This document shows, in pieces, positions 46,430 through 54,103 of a DNA stretch of 64,000 nt. Location of the stretch: positions 20,963 to 84,962 of the forward strand of contig CAYLPZ010000005.1 in assembly GCA_964385755.1 (NCBI GenBank). The letters run 5' to 3'. The notes under the pieces are model-generated. The model ran no database searches. It saw only the letters and a program-made list of their open reading frames with translations, and was not told where the DNA came from. Position 1 is the stretch's first letter. Each line of letters begins with the position of its first letter. The DNA comes from CAG-698 sp964385755. GTDB lineage: Bacteria > Bacillota_I > Bacilli_A > ML615J-28 > CAG-698. The position numbers and the translations under genes are program-made.

Positions 46430-46467
46430 CTCTAAATCGATTTTTATTGATTTAGAGTCTTTTTTTA
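46430..46467 (+). terminator. Terminator in the left end of the IS
   Basis: Perfect 9-bp stem CTCTAAATC / GATTTAGAG, 10-base loop, ten-base T-rich tail. It would stop transcripts entering from murB. Confidence 0.8.
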
Positions 46468-46515
46468 GGGGTAAATTATTTTACAGTTAGTTCTAAAAAA
46501 TATTTAATTTTTTAC

Positions 46516-46544
46516 TTGATTTGTGGGGCGTTGTGTGGTATAAT
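46516..46544 (+). promoter_or_regulatory. Transposase promoter
   Basis: TTGATT at 46516-46521 and TATAAT at 46539-46544, spacer 17. Confidence 0.8.
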
Positions 46545-46566
46545 ATATTTATAGGTGGGTTTGCAT

Positions 46567-48366
46567 ATGATTAAAAAGAAAGTTAATAAATTTAAAGATG
46601 GAACAACTAAAACAAATGTGAGAGTTATGATTTCTTATAGACCAGGTCCTGGTCAAAAACCAAAACAAAAAACTATTAAGAATTTTGGATATTTAGAAGA
46701 TTATCCTAATGTAGATGAATTTTGGGCTATGGTTAACGCTGAAGATGAAAAAGCTAAAAAAGGTCATGGCGATGACATGATATTAATAGTACCAAAGAAT
46801 CAAAAAAATAATTCTCAAATCAATAAAACTTATAATTATGGATATAAGTTTATTGAATCAATACTTAAAGAATTGAAAATTGATGAATTCTTTGATAATG
46901 TAGAGTTTAAAGGAAAATATTCTTTATATGATATTCTTTCGTTTTTAGTGTATGAAAGAATTATTAATCCATCATCTAAAAGAAATAATATACGTCATAT
47001 AGATTATTACTTTGATAAAAAATTTGATTTTGAATTATATGATGTTTATAGAGCACTAGATAAATTTTCTGAATATTCTGTTAAGTTACAAGCTCATATA
47101 AATGAACGAATAAAGAAAATTATTGGTAGAGATTCATCATATGCATTTTATGATGTTACAAACTTCTATTTTGAAAAAGATTTTAATGGTCCATTAGGAA
47201 GTCTTACTCAAAAAGGAGTATCAAAAGAACATCAGTTAACTCCTATAGTTCAATTTGGAATGTTTATGGATAGTAATAACATACCTATAGCTATGAAAGC
47301 TTATCCAGGGAATACATCTGATAGTGTAACATTACAACCTTCATTGATAGATATCAAGAAAGAATATAATTTAAATAGGCTAATAGTGGTAGCTGATAAA
47401 GGTATGAATTCTAGATCTAATATTGATTATATAGTAAATAATAATGATGGATATGTGGTTAGTCAAATCCTTAAAGGTCCTAAAGGTAGCAGATACCATG
47501 ATATAATGTTTGAAAAGGAAGGATATCAAGGAGATGATGATTTTCAATATAAAATATTTGAAGAAGAATATGAATCAAGTATAAATAAGAAAAAGAAAAC
47601 AATCAGAAAAAGAAAAGTGTTGATTTATTGGTCAAGAGAAGATGCTGCATATGCAAAAAGAAAAAGAGAAGAAAAGAAAGTAAAAGCAGAGAAAGAGTTA
47701 CATAATAATGTTTATAGCACAGGACATTCAAATTTTACTGATAATAAAAATTTAGTAACTCAATATTTTGTTTCTTCTACTGGTGAAAAAGCTGATAAAG
47801 AAGTAAAATCAATAAATTATGATAAGTTTACTGAAGATGAAAAATTTGATGGATATTTTTGTATAATAACATCTGAATTAGATTATGATTATAAAAAAAT
47901 ATTAGAAACTTATAGACATTTATCATATATAGAAGAGTCGTTTAGAATAACAAAGTCAGATTTACAAACAAGACCAATATATGTTACAACAAATAGTCAC
48001 ATAGATGCTCATTTATTAACATGTTTTATATCATTAATAGTATTAAGAATGATTCAATATAAGATGGGTGATAGTAAATTGTCATCAGCTAGAATAAAAA
48101 GATTTTTAGAAAAGTGTACATGCCAAAAGATAAACGAATTATATGTACATTTAGATACTGTAAGTGGTAATTATGAATATGAAAAAGTTATAAATAATAA
48201 TAAAATATATTTAGCTACAAAACTTGATAAAGACCAAGATATCACAAGAAATGACTATTTATCAATACAAAAATCATATGATGTAGATCTTGATAAATGT
48301 TATATAAAAATAAATGAATTTAATAAAGAGTTAAAGAAAATAAAATATCAAGTAAAGAAAAAATAA
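46567..48366 (+). CDS. IS1634-family (DDE, IS4-like) transposase
   Basis: A 599-residue transposase. The N-terminal part (KFKDGTTKTNVRVMISYR, then GYLEDYP) and the catalytic core are typical of IS1634/IS4-like enzymes: AFYDVTNFYFE (first Asp), VADKGMNSRSNID (second Asp) and YRHLSYIEESFRITKSDL (the YREK-like motif with the Glu). A helical Lys/Glu-rich insert (about residues 340-385) lies before the third motif. I start at ATG 46567, 7 bases after AGGTGGG; a GTG at 46555 lies in that site. The frame is complete, so the element may be active. Confidence 0.9.
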   Translation: MIKKKVNKFKDGTTKTNVRVMISYRPGPGQKPKQKTIKNFGYLEDYPNVDEFWAMVNAEDEKAKKGHGDDMILIVPKNQKNNSQINKTYNYGYKFIESILKELKIDEFFDNVEFKGKYSLYDILSFLVYERIINPSSKRNNIRHIDYYFDKKFDFELYDVYRALDKFSEYSVKLQAHINERIKKIIGRDSSYAFYDVTNFYFEKDFNGPLGSLTQKGVSKEHQLTPIVQFGMFMDSNNIPIAMKAYPGNTSDSVTLQPSLIDIKKEYNLNRLIVVADKGMNSRSNIDYIVNNNDGYVVSQILKGPKGSRYHDIMFEKEGYQGDDDFQYKIFEEEYESSINKKKKTIRKRKVLIYWSREDAAYAKRKREEKKVKAEKELHNNVYSTGHSNFTDNKNLVTQYFVSSTGEKADKEVKSINYDKFTEDEKFDGYFCIITSELDYDYKKILETYRHLSYIEESFRITKSDLQTRPIYVTTNSHIDAHLLTCFISLIVLRMIQYKMGDSKLSSARIKRFLEKCTCQKINELYVHLDTVSGNYEYEKVINNNKIYLATKLDKDQDITRNDYLSIQKSYDVDLDKCYIKINEFNKELKKIKYQVKKK

Positions 48367-48397
48367 AAAAATGGGTTTCTGAGTAAGCCCATTTTTT
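48366..48397. terminator. Terminator after the transposase
   Basis: Stem AAAAATGGG(T)TT / AA(G)CCCATTTTT with T's on both strands, overlapping the inner part of the right inverted repeat. Confidence 0.8.
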
Positions 48398-48422
48398 GCG
48401 CCACACAACTGTAAAACTCGGG

Positions 48423-48796
48423 GTGGAAATTACATATTTTTATATGGTTATTTCATTTTTGAAAAGAATAATAGGGAATTAATAATACAAAAAGAAGAAG
48501 ACTACTTAAAACAAAGAAAGGAAAAACAGCCACGAAAAGTATATACTTTTGGCTCAACATTTAAGAATAATATAAAAAGTGCTGGTTATTTGATAGAGAA
48601 AGTAGGTTTAAAAGATTATTACTACAAGGGCGCAAAAGTAAGTGGCGTCCATGCAAACTTTATTTTGAATAAAAATAACGCCAAAGCAAAAAATATATAT
48701 AAGCTTATGAAAAAAATAAGACAAAAGGTTTACAAAAAAGAAAAAATTAAATTAGAAAATGAAGTAGTATTAGTTCAGTTAAATAATTTCAAATAA
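48423..48796 (+). pseudogene. murB: Duplicated 3' fragment of murB
   Basis: The last 374 bases of murB, copied by the insertion event. It has no start of its own (a TTG at 48590 is an internal Leu codon of murB) and no promoter. It lacks the FAD-binding N-terminal part, so any product would be inactive. It is identical to the intact gene and has not yet decayed. Confidence 0.9.
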
Positions 48797-48853
48797 ATAT
48801 CATTTCATTTTTTATATATAAACTATTTATTTTTTTTATAAACTATGGTATAA
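48423..48853 (+). repeat. 431-bp direct repeat, right copy (target duplication)
   Basis: Second copy of 45931-46361. It restores the upstream region and the full -10 box of ftsZ. Confidence 0.95.
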
Positions 48854-48860
48854 TTATAAT
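48846..48860 (+). promoter_or_regulatory. ftsZ promoter (extended -10)
   Basis: TGGTATAAT at 48846-48854 is an extended -10; a second TATAAT follows at 48855-48860. The -35 (TTTATT near 48826) is weak. The last T of the first box is the first base beyond the target duplication. Confidence 0.6.
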
Positions 48861-48890
48861 ACTTGAAAGTTTGCATTTTGGAGGTATTTT

Positions 48891-49970
48891 ATGGTAGAAA
48901 AAGACACATTTGGTGAAAAACCGATAATTAAGGTTGTTGGTGTAGGAGGCGGTGGCGGTAATGCCATCAATAGAATGATTGAAAATGACGTAAAAGGTGT
49001 TGACTTTATTTCTATTAATACTGATTCTCAAGTATTACGACTTTCTAAATCCGAATATAGAATGCAAATTGGAAAGCAACTTACTAGAGGTTTAGGAGCT
49101 GGTGCTGATCCATCTGTTGGTGAAAAAGCTGCTCTTGAGAATGAAGAAGAAATTAAAGATCTATTACGTGATAGTGATATGGTATTTGTTACTGCTGGTA
49201 TGGGTGGTGGAACTGGTACTGGTGCTGCTCCTGTGGTTGCGAAAATAAGTAAAGAACTTGGTTGCTTAACTGTTGGTATTGTTACAAAACCATTTACTTT
49301 TGAAGGAAAGAAACGTATGAAACAAGCCTTAGAAGGTATTGAAAAACTTCGTCAATACGTTGATACTTTAATTGTAATTTCAAATGATAAAGTTCGTGAT
49401 ATTATTCCATCAAACACACCAATGCTTGAAGCATTTAAAGAAGTTGATAATGTGCTTCGTCGTGGTGTTCAAGGTATTGCAGAGATTGTAACTGTTCCTG
49501 GTTTAGTTAATGTTGACTTTGCTGATGTTCGTAATATAATGAAAGGAAAGAGTACAACCGCATTAATGGGTATTGGTGTTGGTGAAGGCGAAAATAGAGC
49601 AGTTGAAGCAGCTAGAAAAGCCATTTCAAGTCCTCTTCTAGAAACTGATATTAATGGTGCAACAAATGCTATCGTATTTGTTACTAGTGATGTTGATATT
49701 TCATTAGATGAAGTTATTACAGTTATGGATGAAATTCGTAGTGCATCATCTTCAGAAATTGATATCGTATATGGTGCAGGATTTAACATGGAATTACGTG
49801 GCGAACTAATTGTTACTGTTATTGCCACAGGTTATCCTGATGAACCACTTATCACACAAGAAGAAGAACCAAAAGTTAATCCAACTGGAAAAACAGTTGT
49901 CCAAAAAGACTCTGGAACAATTACTGGACCAGATTGGTTAATCGATTCAATGAAGAAAAATAAAATGTAA
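48891..49970 (+). CDS. ftsZ: Cell division protein FtsZ
   Basis: A 359-residue tubulin-like GTPase that forms the division ring. The GTP loop GGGTGTGAAPVVA (about residues 104-116), the N-terminal VGVGGGGGNAINRM and the catalytic-loop region NVDFADVRNIM are intact. The C-terminal linker is short, about 40 residues, and the tail reads PDWLIDSMKK, a variant of the usual conserved FtsA/SepF-binding peptide. The ribosome site is GGAGG. Unlike Bacillus, no ftsA precedes it; murB does. An ISL3 remnant starts 8 bases after its stop codon. Confidence 0.97.
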   Translation: MVEKDTFGEKPIIKVVGVGGGGGNAINRMIENDVKGVDFISINTDSQVLRLSKSEYRMQIGKQLTRGLGAGADPSVGEKAALENEEEIKDLLRDSDMVFVTAGMGGGTGTGAAPVVAKISKELGCLTVGIVTKPFTFEGKKRMKQALEGIEKLRQYVDTLIVISNDKVRDIIPSNTPMLEAFKEVDNVLRRGVQGIAEIVTVPGLVNVDFADVRNIMKGKSTTALMGIGVGEGENRAVEAARKAISSPLLETDINGATNAIVFVTSDVDISLDEVITVMDEIRSASSSEIDIVYGAGFNMELRGELIVTVIATGYPDEPLITQEEEPKVNPTGKTVVQKDSGTITGPDWLIDSMKKNKM

Positions 49971-49978
49971 TCCTTACT
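49971..49978. repeat. 8-bp target duplication, left
   Basis: TCCTTACT directly after the ftsZ stop, repeated at 50989-50996 on the other side of the ISL3 remnant. It is the 5' arm of the ftsZ terminator. Confidence 0.85.
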
Positions 49979-50988
49979 GGCTCTGTAAAAAATTATTGTG
50001 ATAAATAATTTTTTCAAAATTATTTATGACGATAAATCGTCCCTGTCAAGAATTCTTGTGATGATTTATTGTCAAGAACTCTTGTGATAAAAAGAGCCCT
50101 GTCAAGAACTCTTGTGATAAAAAATAACCATAATCTAAGGTGATTTGCCTTTGGATTATGGTTTTTATTTTGTCACAAATTATACTATTTATTCCTTCTA
50201 TTGGTCCGTTTGATAATTTTCTGGGAACTATATCTTCATCTTTCTTTTTTGGAATAGTTAAAGAGTCTTCAATAGTAATAAATGAATTTATTATTTCATC
50301 CTTCCAATTAAATAAAGTTCTTCCTATATCATTGAATTGACTTAATGAAGATGATAAGTAGATGTCGATTAATTCATCCAATTCCTGTTCACAAGAGTCT
50401 ATTGTAGCAGTTCTATTAAACTCTCTATATTTTGATGTTAATGTGTATGCTTCATTGATTTTATCATCGATATCTAATAAATATTTCAAAATAGCACTTT
50501 TAGATAGTTTAGTTTTCAGTTTAGGTACTCTAATAGGATAATTAGTAATATCATCAAATTCTTTAGTAAAAAAGTAATCAAATTTCTTTAATAAGTAGTA
50601 GTAGAGATGATTATGTTCAATATTATCAGTTTTTTGGTTAAATTTTGCCATTACAATGCATCTAACTTTATTCACTCCCTATTAATGTTTTCCATAACAT
50701 GAAAAGAGTCAACAGCTATTTTAGCGTTCCTAAAAAAGTGTTTAGAGACATCTTTATATGTAGGCCACATATCTATAGTAATGTATTTTACTTTATCTCT
50801 TTCTTCTTTTGGTATTAAACCAAAATATTTCCATAAAGTATTTTTATCTCTAGATTCTAATATGTCATATATTTTTTTATTTATAATATCAATTTTAGTA
50901 TATTTTAAAAAAGCATCTGTAAAGAATCCTTGTGATATCACAAGAATTTTTGACAGATGGCAAAATCACAAAAATTTTTGCTAGAGCT
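49979..50988 (-). mobile_element. Decayed ISL3-family element with nested ends
   Basis: A 1010-bp remnant flanked by an 8-bp direct repeat, the duplication size known for ISL3. The outer ends match as inverted repeats (GCTCTGTAAAAAATTATTG at the left; GCTCTAGCAAAAATTTTTG on the complement at the right). Further end-like units GTCAAGAAYTCTTGTGAT occur at 50045, 50071 and 50101 and, inverted, at 50938-50955. Autonomous ISL3 elements are longer, so internal sequence has been lost. The transposase inside is truncated and frameshifted. Confidence 0.8.
50046..50941 (-). pseudogene. ISL3 transposase remnant, truncated and frameshifted
   Basis: Read on the minus strand. The first piece (50941-50672) begins within the catalytic core, with VKYITIDMWPTYKDV and AVDSFHVMENINRE, typical of ISL3 transposases. 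The frame then breaks in a GTGA overlap and the second piece (50675-50046) carries NKVRCIVMAKF and the C-terminal KLSNGPIEGINSIICDKIKTI. The N-terminal zinc-finger region is missing and the extreme C-terminus runs into the end repeats, so it is non-functional. Confidence 0.85.
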
Positions 50989-51020
50989 TCCTTACTTTAT
51001 GTAAGGATTTTTTATTTTTA
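50989..51020 (+). terminator. ftsZ terminator, regenerated beside the ISL3 remnant
   Basis: Stem TCCTTAC / GTAAGGA, 5-base loop, then TTTTTTATTTTT. Its 5' arm is the right copy of the 8-bp target duplication (50989-50996), so the hairpin survives, now 1 kb from ftsZ. Confidence 0.8.
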
Positions 51021-51104
51021 ATTTTAAATTATTTAATTCTAAAAATGACAAAATAATTATTTACAATATTATATTATTAATAACACAGAAAGAGAGATGA
51101 GATT

Positions 51105-51815
51105 TTGGTTGTTTATTTAGATGCGTTATTCTTACTTGATAGTTTTGTACATTTTATTTTTACTTTGTTTGTGGAAAAATTATATGGTAAACAAGTTAAA
51201 ATATTAAGAATAATTATTATTGCCATTGTTTCAGGTTTAATATCCGTACTTGCTTTGTTTTCGTCTTTTGTCTTTATTTTGGTGAAAATATTTGGTGGTT
51301 TTTTATTAGGACTAATATCTTTTAAATCAATTACAAAGTCACAGAAAGTAATTAAAATTAGTCTTTATTATGTAATGAATTTTGTATTAGTTGGTATGCT
51401 ATCATCTTTTAAAATAGATAAATGGTATTTATTGCTTATTAGTTTAGCTTTAGTGTTAATAATAATTTCATTTGAAGTATTCAAAAAATATGACATATTT
51501 ATCAAACGTTCAACTTATAATATATTGTTATTATTTGATAAATATAAAATTAAAGTAGATGGATTCCTAGATACCGGTAATCAACTTGTCGTTGATGGAA
51601 TTCCTGTCATTTTTCTTGATTATAAATATTTAAGAGATGATAACCCTACAAAAGTTACGATTGTTAAAACAGTAACTGGGGATAAAGAGTTAATGTTATA
51701 TTATCCAGAAAAATGTTTTATCTATATTAATAATAAAGTTGTAAGTAAAGATGTATACGTTTGCTATACAAGTATTGATAAAGAATGTTTATTAAATCCA
51801 TTTTTATTTTTGTGA
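51105..51815 (+). CDS. spoIIGA: Sigma-E processing peptidase SpoIIGA
   Basis: A 236-residue membrane-embedded aspartic protease that removes the pro-sequence of sigma-E in the mother cell after septation. Five hydrophobic helices fill about residues 1-130 and the protease motif DTGN lies at residue 156 in KVDGFLDTGNQLV. It is shorter than the Bacillus subtilis protein (about 309 residues), but the C-terminal LLNP segment aligns with the usual end, so the difference is in the membrane part and linkers. The start is a TTG (VVYLDALFLLD follows, matching the family N-terminus) behind a weak GAGATGAG site. It overlaps neither neighbour and precedes sigE by 8 bases. Confidence 0.88.
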   Translation: MVVYLDALFLLDSFVHFIFTLFVEKLYGKQVKILRIIIIAIVSGLISVLALFSSFVFILVKIFGGFLLGLISFKSITKSQKVIKISLYYVMNFVLVGMLSSFKIDKWYLLLISLALVLIIISFEVFKKYDIFIKRSTYNILLLFDKYKIKVDGFLDTGNQLVVDGIPVIFLDYKYLRDDNPTKVTIVKTVTGDKELMLYYPEKCFIYINNKVVSKDVYVCYTSIDKECLLNPFLFL

Positions 51816-51823
51816 GGTGTAAT

Positions 51824-52528
51824 GTGTTAGATAAAATTAAACAATTATTATTTAATATGTCATGCAAAGGCTATGTTCATTATATCAATAGTACAAATAT
51901 CTTACCTCCTCCCCTACCAGAGGAAGAAGAACATAAATTACTTGCTTTGTGTGAAAAGGGTGATTTAGAAGCTAGAAATACGCTTATTATTCATAATTTA
52001 CGTTTAGTTGTCTTTATTTCAAAAAAGTTTGAAGGAACAAAAATAGCTATGGAAGATTTAATTAGCATTGGTTCATTGGGATTAATTAAAGGAATACAAA
52101 CTTTTAAAATGGATAAAAACATTAAACTTGCAACATATGCTTCTAGATGTATCGAAAATGAAATATTAATGTTTTTACGAAAGACATATCGTATAAGACA
52201 AGAAGTATCACTTGATGAAGTTTTAAGCGTTGATAGTGAGGGTAATGAAATGGTTTTAGGAGATATTTTGACTTGTAATGATGAGTTAGCAATTGATGAT
52301 CTGGAAAAAAGAGAGGAGTTAAAAGATGTCAATTATGCAATTAATCGATTAAGGCCAAGAGAAAGACAAATCATTATATTAAGATATGGTTTATATGGTG
52401 AAGAAGAACTTACACAAAAGGAAGTTGCGGATATGTTAGGCATCTCACAATCTTACATATCTCGATTAGAAAAGAAAATTCTTGACAAAATGCGTAAGGA
52501 AATAGAGAATAAAGCAAAGGTCAGTTAA
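51824..52528 (+). CDS. sigE: RNA polymerase sporulation sigma factor E (precursor)
   Basis: A 234-residue sigma-70-type factor for the early mother-cell programme. An N-terminal pro-sequence of about 27 residues precedes ILPPPLPEEEE, as in Bacillus pro-sigma-E, and is the target of SpoIIGA. Region 2 (NLRLVVFISKKFEG, DLISIGSLGLIKGIQTF, KLATYASRCIENEILM) and region 4 (LTQKEVADMLGISQSYISRLEKK) are intact. The GTG at 51824 is chosen because GAGGTG precedes it and the product then matches the family length; longer forms would run back into spoIIGA. Confidence 0.95.
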   Translation: MLDKIKQLLFNMSCKGYVHYINSTNILPPPLPEEEEHKLLALCEKGDLEARNTLIIHNLRLVVFISKKFEGTKIAMEDLISIGSLGLIKGIQTFKMDKNIKLATYASRCIENEILMFLRKTYRIRQEVSLDEVLSVDSEGNEMVLGDILTCNDELAIDDLEKREELKDVNYAINRLRPRERQIIILRYGLYGEEELTQKEVADMLGISQSYISRLEKKILDKMRKEIENKAKVS

Positions 52529-52547
52529 AGAATAATTTATTAAAAAT

Positions 52548-52576
52548 TCATATTTCTGTTTAATTATTGACACAAT
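52548..52576 (+). promoter_or_regulatory. Possible sporulation promoter of sigG
   Basis: TCATATT at 52548-52554 fits the sigma-E -35 fully, and 14 bases on GACACAAT (52569-52576) matches 6 of 8 positions of CATACAMT. The same stretch also fits a sigma-F promoter loosely. No sigma-A promoter is evident in the gap. Confidence 0.4.
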
Positions 52577-52604
52577 AATAGTGTACAGGAGTGTGAATGG
52601 TTAT

Positions 52605-53375
52605 ATGAAAAATAGAGTTGAGATAACAGGAATTAATACTTCCGAACTTGTCGCTTTAACAAATGAAGAGACAATGGATTTACTTGCAAAGGCTAGAGAA
52701 AATGATAGGGAAGCAAAAGATCAATTGGTATATGGTAACTTGCTTTTAGTTTTAAGTGTTGTAAAAAGATTTGCAAATCGTTCAGACAATTTGGATGATT
52801 TATTTCAGGTTGGTTGTATTGGATTAATGAAAGCAATTGATAATTTTGATATTGAGCATGGAGTGCGTTTTTCTACATATGCAGTACCTATGATAATTGG
52901 TGAAATAAGGAGATATTTACGAGATAATAATTTATTGCGTGTTTCAAGATCTTTAAAGGATATAGCTTATAAAGCTTTAAAATTCAAAGAACAATATCAA
53001 AAAACATATCACAAAGAACCAACGATTGAAGAAATTTCAAGAGAGATTGGTGTGGATGAAGTGGATATAGTTATTTCGCTTGAGGCAATGCAAGAACCAA
53101 TTTCCATCTATACACCTATATACAATAATGGAATGGATGAGATATATTTAATCGATCAAATTATGGATGATAGTGAAAATGAAGACAAAAAGATTCTAGA
53201 ACTTACAATTGAAAAAGGTTTTAAAAGACTATCAAAAAGAGAAAAAAGGATTATCAATGATAGATATTATGAAGGAAAAACTCAAATGGAAATTGCGGAG
53301 GAAATAGGTATTAGTCAAGCACAAGTATCTCGCCTAGAAAAGAACGCTATTGCAACAATTTTTAATAAAAAATAA
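52605..53375 (+). CDS. sigG: RNA polymerase sporulation sigma factor G
   Basis: A 256-residue forespore sigma factor for the late programme. It begins MKNRVEITGINTSEL, matching the Bacillus SigG start, and carries VYGNLLLVLSVVKRF, DDLFQVGCIGLMKAIDNF, FSTYAVPMIIGEIRRYLRDN and the region 4 EIAEEIGISQAQVSRLEKNA. ATG 52605 is used, about 11 bases after AGGAGTG; upstream GTGs lie in or before that site. It follows sigE by 76 bases in the order spoIIGA-sigE-sigG found in Bacillus and Clostridium. Confidence 0.95.
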   Translation: MKNRVEITGINTSELVALTNEETMDLLAKARENDREAKDQLVYGNLLLVLSVVKRFANRSDNLDDLFQVGCIGLMKAIDNFDIEHGVRFSTYAVPMIIGEIRRYLRDNNLLRVSRSLKDIAYKALKFKEQYQKTYHKEPTIEEISREIGVDEVDIVISLEAMQEPISIYTPIYNNGMDEIYLIDQIMDDSENEDKKILELTIEKGFKRLSKREKRIINDRYYEGKTQMEIAEEIGISQAQVSRLEKNAIATIFNKK

Positions 53376-53385
53376 AAATAAATAT

Positions 53386-53420
53386 GACTGGCAAATATAT
53401 TTTATATTGCTAGTCTTTTT
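53386..53420 (+). terminator. Terminator after sigG
   Basis: Stem with arms GACTGGCAA... and ...TTGCTAGTC (one mismatch), then five T's. Confidence 0.7.
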
Positions 53421-53427
53421 AATTAAA

Positions 53428-53456
53428 TTGACAACTTAATTATAACATTGTATAAT
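53428..53456 (+). promoter_or_regulatory. Consensus promoter of the ECF S-component gene
   Basis: TTGACA at 53428-53433 and TATAAT at 53451-53456, spacer 17: full match to the sigma-A consensus. The 30-base leader has no room for a riboswitch. Confidence 0.85.
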
Positions 53457-53491
53457 TTATTAGAAATGTAAATTATATAGGAGAAAAATAA

Positions 53492-54043
53492 ATGAGAAAG
53501 AATAAAAGTATTTATTATATTTGTCTAGTTTCCATTTTTTCCGCAATGGCGATAGTTCTTGAAAAATTTGTTACAATTAGAATTGGTACAAGTATAAAAA
53601 TTACCTTGTATGCTCTTCCACTTCTTGTCATGGGAATTAATCATGGAAAGTACTTAGGAATGATTACAGGGGTAGTAACAGGCCTAGTTTTACAACTTAC
53701 AAGTCCTTATGGTATTGGTGTTACTTCTTTTTTCTGGGGATTAGCTCCTGTTGCTTGGGGTTTTTTTAGTGGTTTATTATTCGAACTTTTAGAAAAATTA
53801 AATACTAAGAAAAATGGAAAAATAATTAGATATATTCTGACAATATTTATAGCATCGCTTTGCGCAACTATTTTAAATACTCTAGCAATGGTCTTAGACA
53901 CATTATTAATTAAAGATACTACTTATACATTTGCAAAAATTCTTACAGATCTACCTATAAGATTATTAACAATGGTTATTGCTTTAATACCATATGTATT
54001 TATTACATATATTGTATGTGATAGATTAAATAATTATAAATAA
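53492..54043 (+). CDS. ECF transporter substrate-binding (S) component
   Basis: A 183-residue membrane protein with five or six helices, of the ECF-type vitamin transporter S-component class. The N-terminal segment SIFSAMAIVLEKFVTIRIG with the alanine-rich helix that docks the EcfT subunit, followed by SIKITLYALPLLVMG and the GKYLGMITGVVTGLVLQL turn, fits the folate/FolT-like or ECF_trnsprt group. The vitamin cannot be assigned, and no ATPase or EcfT genes are near, which is usual for group II transporters. AGGAGA is the ribosome site. Confidence 0.75.
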   Translation: MRKNKSIYYICLVSIFSAMAIVLEKFVTIRIGTSIKITLYALPLLVMGINHGKYLGMITGVVTGLVLQLTSPYGIGVTSFFWGLAPVAWGFFSGLLFELLEKLNTKKNGKIIRYILTIFIASLCATILNTLAMVLDTLLIKDTTYTFAKILTDLPIRLLTMVIALIPYVFITYIVCDRLNNYK

Positions 54044-54076
54044 AACTTGGATAACTTTGTTGTATTCAAGTTTTTT
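54042..54076 (+). terminator. Terminator after the ECF S component
   Basis: Stem AAAACTTG...CAAGTTTT closing an imperfect inner helix, then T's. Confidence 0.65.
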
Positions 54077-54103
54077 ATGTATATTTGAAAATGCTTTCCC
54101 TTA

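Larger units (their letters stand above)
46362..48422 (+). mobile_element. IS1634-family insertion sequence, intact
   Basis: A 2061-bp element between two copies of the 431-bp repeat. Its ends share imperfect inverted repeats: TTTTACAG at 46368-46375 with CTGTAAAA at 48409-48416, each 6 bases from the element end, and TGTGTGGCGCAAAAA at 46383-46397 with its complement at 48393-48407. It holds one intact transposase, an internal promoter and terminators at both ends. Long and variable target duplications, up to several hundred bases, are known for IS1549/IS1634-type elements. The perfect repeat implies recent insertion. Confidence 0.88.

Noticed and set aside
45357..48796. murB disrupted by the insertion sequence
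   Set aside because: The left copy of the 431-bp repeat carries the complete murB end, so the 315-codon gene is whole. Only the second, partial copy is non-functional.
48590..48796. 68-codon ORF as a separate small gene
   Set aside because: It is the duplicated murB 3' end; its TTG is an internal Leu codon and no promoter or ribosome site is present.
50672..50675. Programmed frameshift in the ISL3 transposase
   Set aside because: No slippery heptamer is seen, and both the N-terminal part and the C-terminal tail are missing, so decay is the simpler reading.
51041..51057. Spo0A box (TGACAAA) before spoIIGA
   Set aside because: One base off the TGNCGAA core and lacking a convincing promoter next to it; such AT-rich matches are expected by chance.
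51105..51815. SpoIIGA truncated at its C-terminus by the nearby insertion
   Set aside because: The protease motif and a family-like C-terminal end are present; the shortness is in the membrane part and linkers, and the insertion lies upstream of the gene.
54083..54098. Catabolite-response site before gpmI, and similar ones near 2339 and 19260
   Set aside because: The sites lack the central CG or the correct outer bases of the consensus, so support is too weak.
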